Of a DNA stretch of 20,678 nucleotides, positions 17,725-20,678 are shown piece after piece. The notes beneath the pieces are model-generated. The model was not told where the DNA came from, searched no databases, and saw only the letters and a program-made list of their open reading frames with translations. The position numbers and the translations under genes are program-made. Each line of letters begins with the position of its first letter. Position 1 is the stretch's first letter. The stretch spans positions 705,953 through 726,630 of the forward strand of contig WELA01010735.1 in the NCBI GenBank assembly GCA_009602735.1. Direction: 5' to 3'. The stretch comes from Mesotaenium endlicherianum. Its lineage: Eukaryota; Streptophyta; Zygnematophyceae; Zygnematales; Mesotaeniaceae.

Positions 17725-18220
17725 TGTAGTGAAACAGATGGATAAAGTACTTAGTAAAATAGAATACTTTATTCAAGACAAGGATCTTTGAACACAAGTG
17801 GTAGCTTCTTGAAAGAGAGATGGCTTCTTGAAAGTTAATATATTTCTGGATTTTGGCAAGTACAAGAGTGATTCTGCAATCTTTCTATGTTCTAGCTCTT
17901 GGTTATATACTTGCTACATAAGTAATTTCTAGGAAGGTGTATGTTGATGTGTTGCACCCAACACATCCCAAAACTTGCCACCTCTTTGTAGAATAATGTA
18001 CACATGTCCTTTTGACCTAAAAATGGAACATTTGACTTTTGCCACGTGGAGTTCTTCTAGGTCTTTCCTCTAACTTTGAAAATGCCTTGGAAGGTTGAAA
18101 GGACATGAACCGAGTCACTAGAGTACCTATTCACACTTGACTCCACACAATACTACTCCAAATATATTTGAAAACATTAAAATATATGCAAACTAATATA
18201 TAATAACTCAAATCACTACA
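17725..18220 (-). repeat. 3' LTR of element C (496 bp)
   Basis: Reverse complement of the element B LTR (5039-5541) with scattered differences. On the minus strand it begins TGTAGTGA and ends TCACTACA, a perfect 8-bp terminal inverted repeat. Confidence 0.9.
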
Positions 18221-18233
18221 TCAACCCCCCGAT
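18221..18233 (-). other. Polypurine tract of element C
   Basis: On the minus strand ATCGGGGGGTTGA directly precedes the LTR start. Confidence 0.75.
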
Positions 18234-18989
18234 AGAAAAAGCGACGTCTCGGCGCGTCAAGTCAAGTCTTACACATGTGGAGCAAACTAGTCAACAGTTT
18301 CAAGTCAGATGCCACACATGTGAAGAGGACTAGTCAAAGGCGCCAAGTCAGGTGCTACACATGTAAGGTAGACTAGGCAAGGTCGTAGGTGGTGTGACCT
18401 TATTGGCTAGCCTACTCCTTAATGATAAAGAAAATTGTACAAGTTGGCCCAGAATCTGCCACGAATTCAAAAGTTCATAGCGTCCACAGAATCGCTCCAA
18501 ATCTGAAACTTCAAGTGCCGGACGGACTGCGTCGGAGAACTATACCGGGTCACTCAATTTGAGAGCATTCAAATTTTTAGAGTGTCGTTGAGAGCTGAGA
18601 GAGTAGGCACTTCTCCAAATCTGTGCAGAAACTTCTGAAAATCATAAGTCCTTCTACACTTCTCCAAATTCTGCAAACTAAGTCTCAAACTGGGCGCTGT
18701 AAGATGTTCTACCAGAGTCTTGAGTTTCAGAGCATTCCAAGTTCACGGGAAGGCACAATGTCAAAAGGCATATTCTGCCCTAACAATGCCAGCAGCCTGA
18801 CCCCCTTCTACTTAGAGCATCATATCTCTCTCACCAGTGCTCCAAATTGAGCAAACTTGGACTCTAAATGACCGGCTACTCATGGACTACAGCCAGGTAA
18901 ATTTTCAGAATTTATTATGCAGAGACCTATCACCAGTAGCAGTTTTAGTTTTCTGTCCAGAAACTGCGAGAAGAGAAGAGTGTCTAATG
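18234..18989 (-). other. Long untranslated stretch between pol and 3' LTR of element C
   Basis: No open frame of note occurs here on either strand. It includes three 43-bp repeats (separate entry). Element A has no such stretch: its pol runs into the LTR. Confidence 0.7.
18258..18386. repeat. Three imperfect 43-bp tandem repeats
   Basis: CAAGTCA starts at 18258, 18301 and 18344, exactly 43 apart. Each unit continues with CACATGT and then ACTAGTC or ACTAGGC at about the same offset. Confidence 0.82.
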
Positions 18990-20678
18990 TCAATTTTTCC
19001 TCTTTCTTGTTCTTGCAGGCTGCCTCCAAGGGGTCTTCTGCTGCTTCTTGATGGCGGCAGGCTGCCTCCCTGAAGTCTTCGGGCTTTTAGTAGAGAGACT
19101 TGGGGCAGGTCCAAGATGGGGGTTGGCGGCATGGAAGCGCTTCAACTTTCTCTGAACTTTGTCAAGGTAGTGCGCCGCCACCCAACTATTCTCCGAATCT
19201 GGATATCCTTTCCACTTGATCAAGTATTGCTGCTGTCTCCTGAAATTTCTCATAGCCACTATGTCTTCCACTTCGTACTCCAAATGATCATCCACTATTG
19301 TTGGGGCTGGTGGGGTTGTCACACGTCCTGGGAACTTGTTGTCGGGTTGCACATACGGCTTGAAGAGGGAAGCGTGGAATACGGGGTCGATGTGCATAGT
19401 CTGGGAAAGTTCTAGCTCGAAAGCAACGGGGTTGACTTGCTGGATAATCCTGAAGGGTCCCAAATACTTGGGAGAGAACTTGCTGCCGGCAGGCCTCTTG
19501 TTCAGGGAAATTTTCTTGGATGATAGTAACACGTTGTCACCCACTCTGTACGTAATTTCTCTTCTGGATCTGTTCGCCACTCTTGCTTGAGCATCTTGCG
19601 CGTGTTGTAGAGCTTTCTTCGCTGCTGTAAGGGCTGCTTCTAATGTCTCCATAAAATATGTGGCTGCAGGTACTTCATCATGGCCAGCCGTGAAGGTCAG
19701 TGGCGTGGTCGGATAGAAGCCATAGTTGAGGAAGAATGGGGACTCTTGGGTAGAGGCCTGCGTCTCGAGGGGGGTCAAGTACATGTCCCAGTCTTGCTCG
19801 AGGGTAGACACGTAGGCCTTTAGAGAGGTCTTTAGGGTACGATTCATACGCTCGGTTTGCCCATCTGATTGTGGGTGGTAGGCAGTAGACATATCCAGCG
19901 ATGTACCCAAGTTCTTGAAGAGATTTTTCCAGAAATGGCTTGTGAATCTTGGATCTCTATCCGACACAATTCTTGATGGTAGTCCATGGAGTCGGAAGAT
20001 GTTGTCAAAGATGAGTCTTGCAAGTTGTGGTGCTGTAGCCTTAGTCGTCGTGGGAATAAAATGAGCCATCTTGGTAAGTCTGTCCACCACCGTGAGTATT
20101 GCATTATGGCCTCGAGGTGTCACGGGCAGGTCCACGATAAGGTCCATTGAGATGTCCGTCCATTGTCTTTCGGGGATTGGTAGTGGTTGGAGGAGTCCTC
20201 CCGCCTTTTGGGATGATGGCTTGACTCTTTGGCATGTGTCACAGCTCCTGCAGTACTCCTTGACTTGCTTAGACATGCCTGGCCAACAATAAGTCCTAGC
20301 TAGAACGCCCGTGGTCCTTAGGATTCCAAAGTGTCCTCCAAGAGGGTTGTCGTGTGCTTCTCGTAGAAGCAAGAGCCGGAGGTCTAAGTCATTAGGAACA
20401 CATCTCTGGCCCGAGTCTTGCCTCACCCAATAATTGCCTTCTTGCTTCTTGTATGGGTCCAAGGTTGCTTCTCCGTTCTTGTAGTAAGGGTCTCTTTCAA
20501 AGGCAGCTGAAAATCGAGCTTCAAGATCTGTCTTCTGGGATGTCATCACGGCGTTTAATTGCAGTCTTGAGAGGGGGTCAGCCGGGTTTGTCTTGCCGGG
20601 CTGGTACTGAATTGTGATGTTGTATTGTTGCAAGTATCCGCTCCATCTTGCTTGTCTCCTTGAGAGATACGGCTGCGT
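18990..20678 (-). CDS. Element C pol: RNase H end, integrase, chromodomain (5' end outside window)
   Basis: The frame is open for 563 codons from the window edge to the stop at 18990-18992. Counting residues from 20633 downwards: tether NPADPLSRL (15-23); zinc domain H94, H101, C128, C131; catalytic core D164 (SMDLIVDLP), D225 (VSDRDPRF) and E261 (GQTERMNRTL), giving the D-x35-E spacing; C-terminal GPF motif LGPFRII (391-397); chromodomain about 451-502 (LEYEVEDIVAM, YLIKWKGY, NSWVAAHYL); then a basic tail with a 14-residue repeat. No stop or frameshift is seen. One defect: an 18-bp in-frame deletion at 19763/19764 removes the conserved FAYNN segment that B has. Integrase joins the element cDNA to the genome. 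Confidence 0.92.
   Translation of the reverse strand, partial: TQPYLSRRQARWSGYLQQYNITIQYQPGKTNPADPLSRLQLNAVMTSQKTDLEARFSAAFERDPYYKNGEATLDPYKKQEGNYWVRQDSGQRCVPNDLDLRLLLLREAHDNPLGGHFGILRTTGVLARTYCWPGMSKQVKEYCRSCDTCQRVKPSSQKAGGLLQPLPIPERQWTDISMDLIVDLPVTPRGHNAILTVVDRLTKMAHFIPTTTKATAPQLARLIFDNIFRLHGLPSRIVSDRDPRFTSHFWKNLFKNLGTSLDMSTAYHPQSDGQTERMNRTLKTSLKAYVSTLEQDWDMYLTPLETQASTQESPFFLNYGFYPTTPLTFTAGHDEVPAATYFMETLEAALTAAKKALQHAQDAQARVANRSRREITYRVGDNVLLSSKKISLNKRPAGSKFSPKYLGPFRIIQQVNPVAFELELSQTMHIDPVFHASLFKPYVQPDNKFPGRVTTPPAPTIVDDHLEYEVEDIVAMRNFRRQQQYLIKWKGYPDSENSWVAAHYLDKVQRKLKRFHAANPHLGPAPSLSTKSPKTSGRQPAAIKKQQKTPWRQPARTRKRKN

Larger units (their letters stand above)
17725..20678 (-). mobile_element. 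Element C: minus-strand chromovirus of the same family as B (right part outside window)
   Basis: It contains, from its 3' end, an LTR (17725-18220), a polypurine tract, a 757-bp untranslated stretch and pol open to the window edge. Pol and LTR are close to those of element B but in inverse orientation, so B and C together form a long inverted repeat. Its 5' part, gag and 5' LTR are not in the window. Confidence 0.9.

Noticed and set aside
18258..18386. CRISPR-like array
   Set aside because: Three diverged direct repeats without distinct spacers, in a plant retroelement untranslated region.
1..20678. A new multi-gene system
   Set aside because: All coding sequence apart from the RAD16-type exons is explained by LTR retroelements and their decay.

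Overview
The window looks like nuclear DNA of a land plant. It holds the last three exons of one spliced host gene, then a dense nest of Ty3/gypsy LTR retrotransposons whose primer-binding sites match the initiator-methionine tRNA, as is usual for plant elements. Most of the elements are chromoviruses (chromodomain at the integrase C-terminus). One older remnant ends in a PHD-type zinc finger; from memory, that architecture is familiar in mosses and streptophyte algae, so a non-seed plant is my weak guess.

Layout. 1-1507: C-terminal exons of a RAD16-type SNF2/Swi2 DNA-repair ATPase on the plus strand (exons 211-299, 1019-1099, 1435-1507), which splice in frame to a stop codon. 1508-2257: 3' flank, no gene seen. 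2258-3490: decayed Ty3/gypsy integrase plus PHD-like finger (element E). 3491-5038: non-coding, possibly the 3' LTR of E, with a dense cluster of TTGAC cores and tandem repeats.

5039-17397: element B, a chromovirus with a 503-bp 5' LTR, broken gag and broken pol. Its gag is interrupted by element A (5956-13067), a second chromovirus with both LTRs and a perfect 5-bp target duplication (CCTAT). Element A is itself interrupted between protease and reverse transcriptase by a solo LTR (element D, 8552-9263). B's chromodomain is cut by the left part of a second D-family LTR (17398-17724). That LTR is in turn cut by element C, a minus-strand relative of B (17725 to the window edge), whose pol frame is open for 563 codons.

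The order of insertion follows from the nesting: B first; then A into B and D-family LTRs into A and B; then C into the second D-family LTR. A, B and E are dead copies with stops and frameshifts. C is the least decayed but lacks a conserved integrase motif. Both single-N positions (7831, 11049) sit between exact direct repeats and look like unmerged contig overlaps, not biology.

I found no new defence, metabolic or regulatory system. The items most worth a second look are the chimeric, duplicated 5' end of element A, the PHD-finger retroelement remnant, the nesting itself, and the G-rich splice acceptor in the RAD16-type gene.
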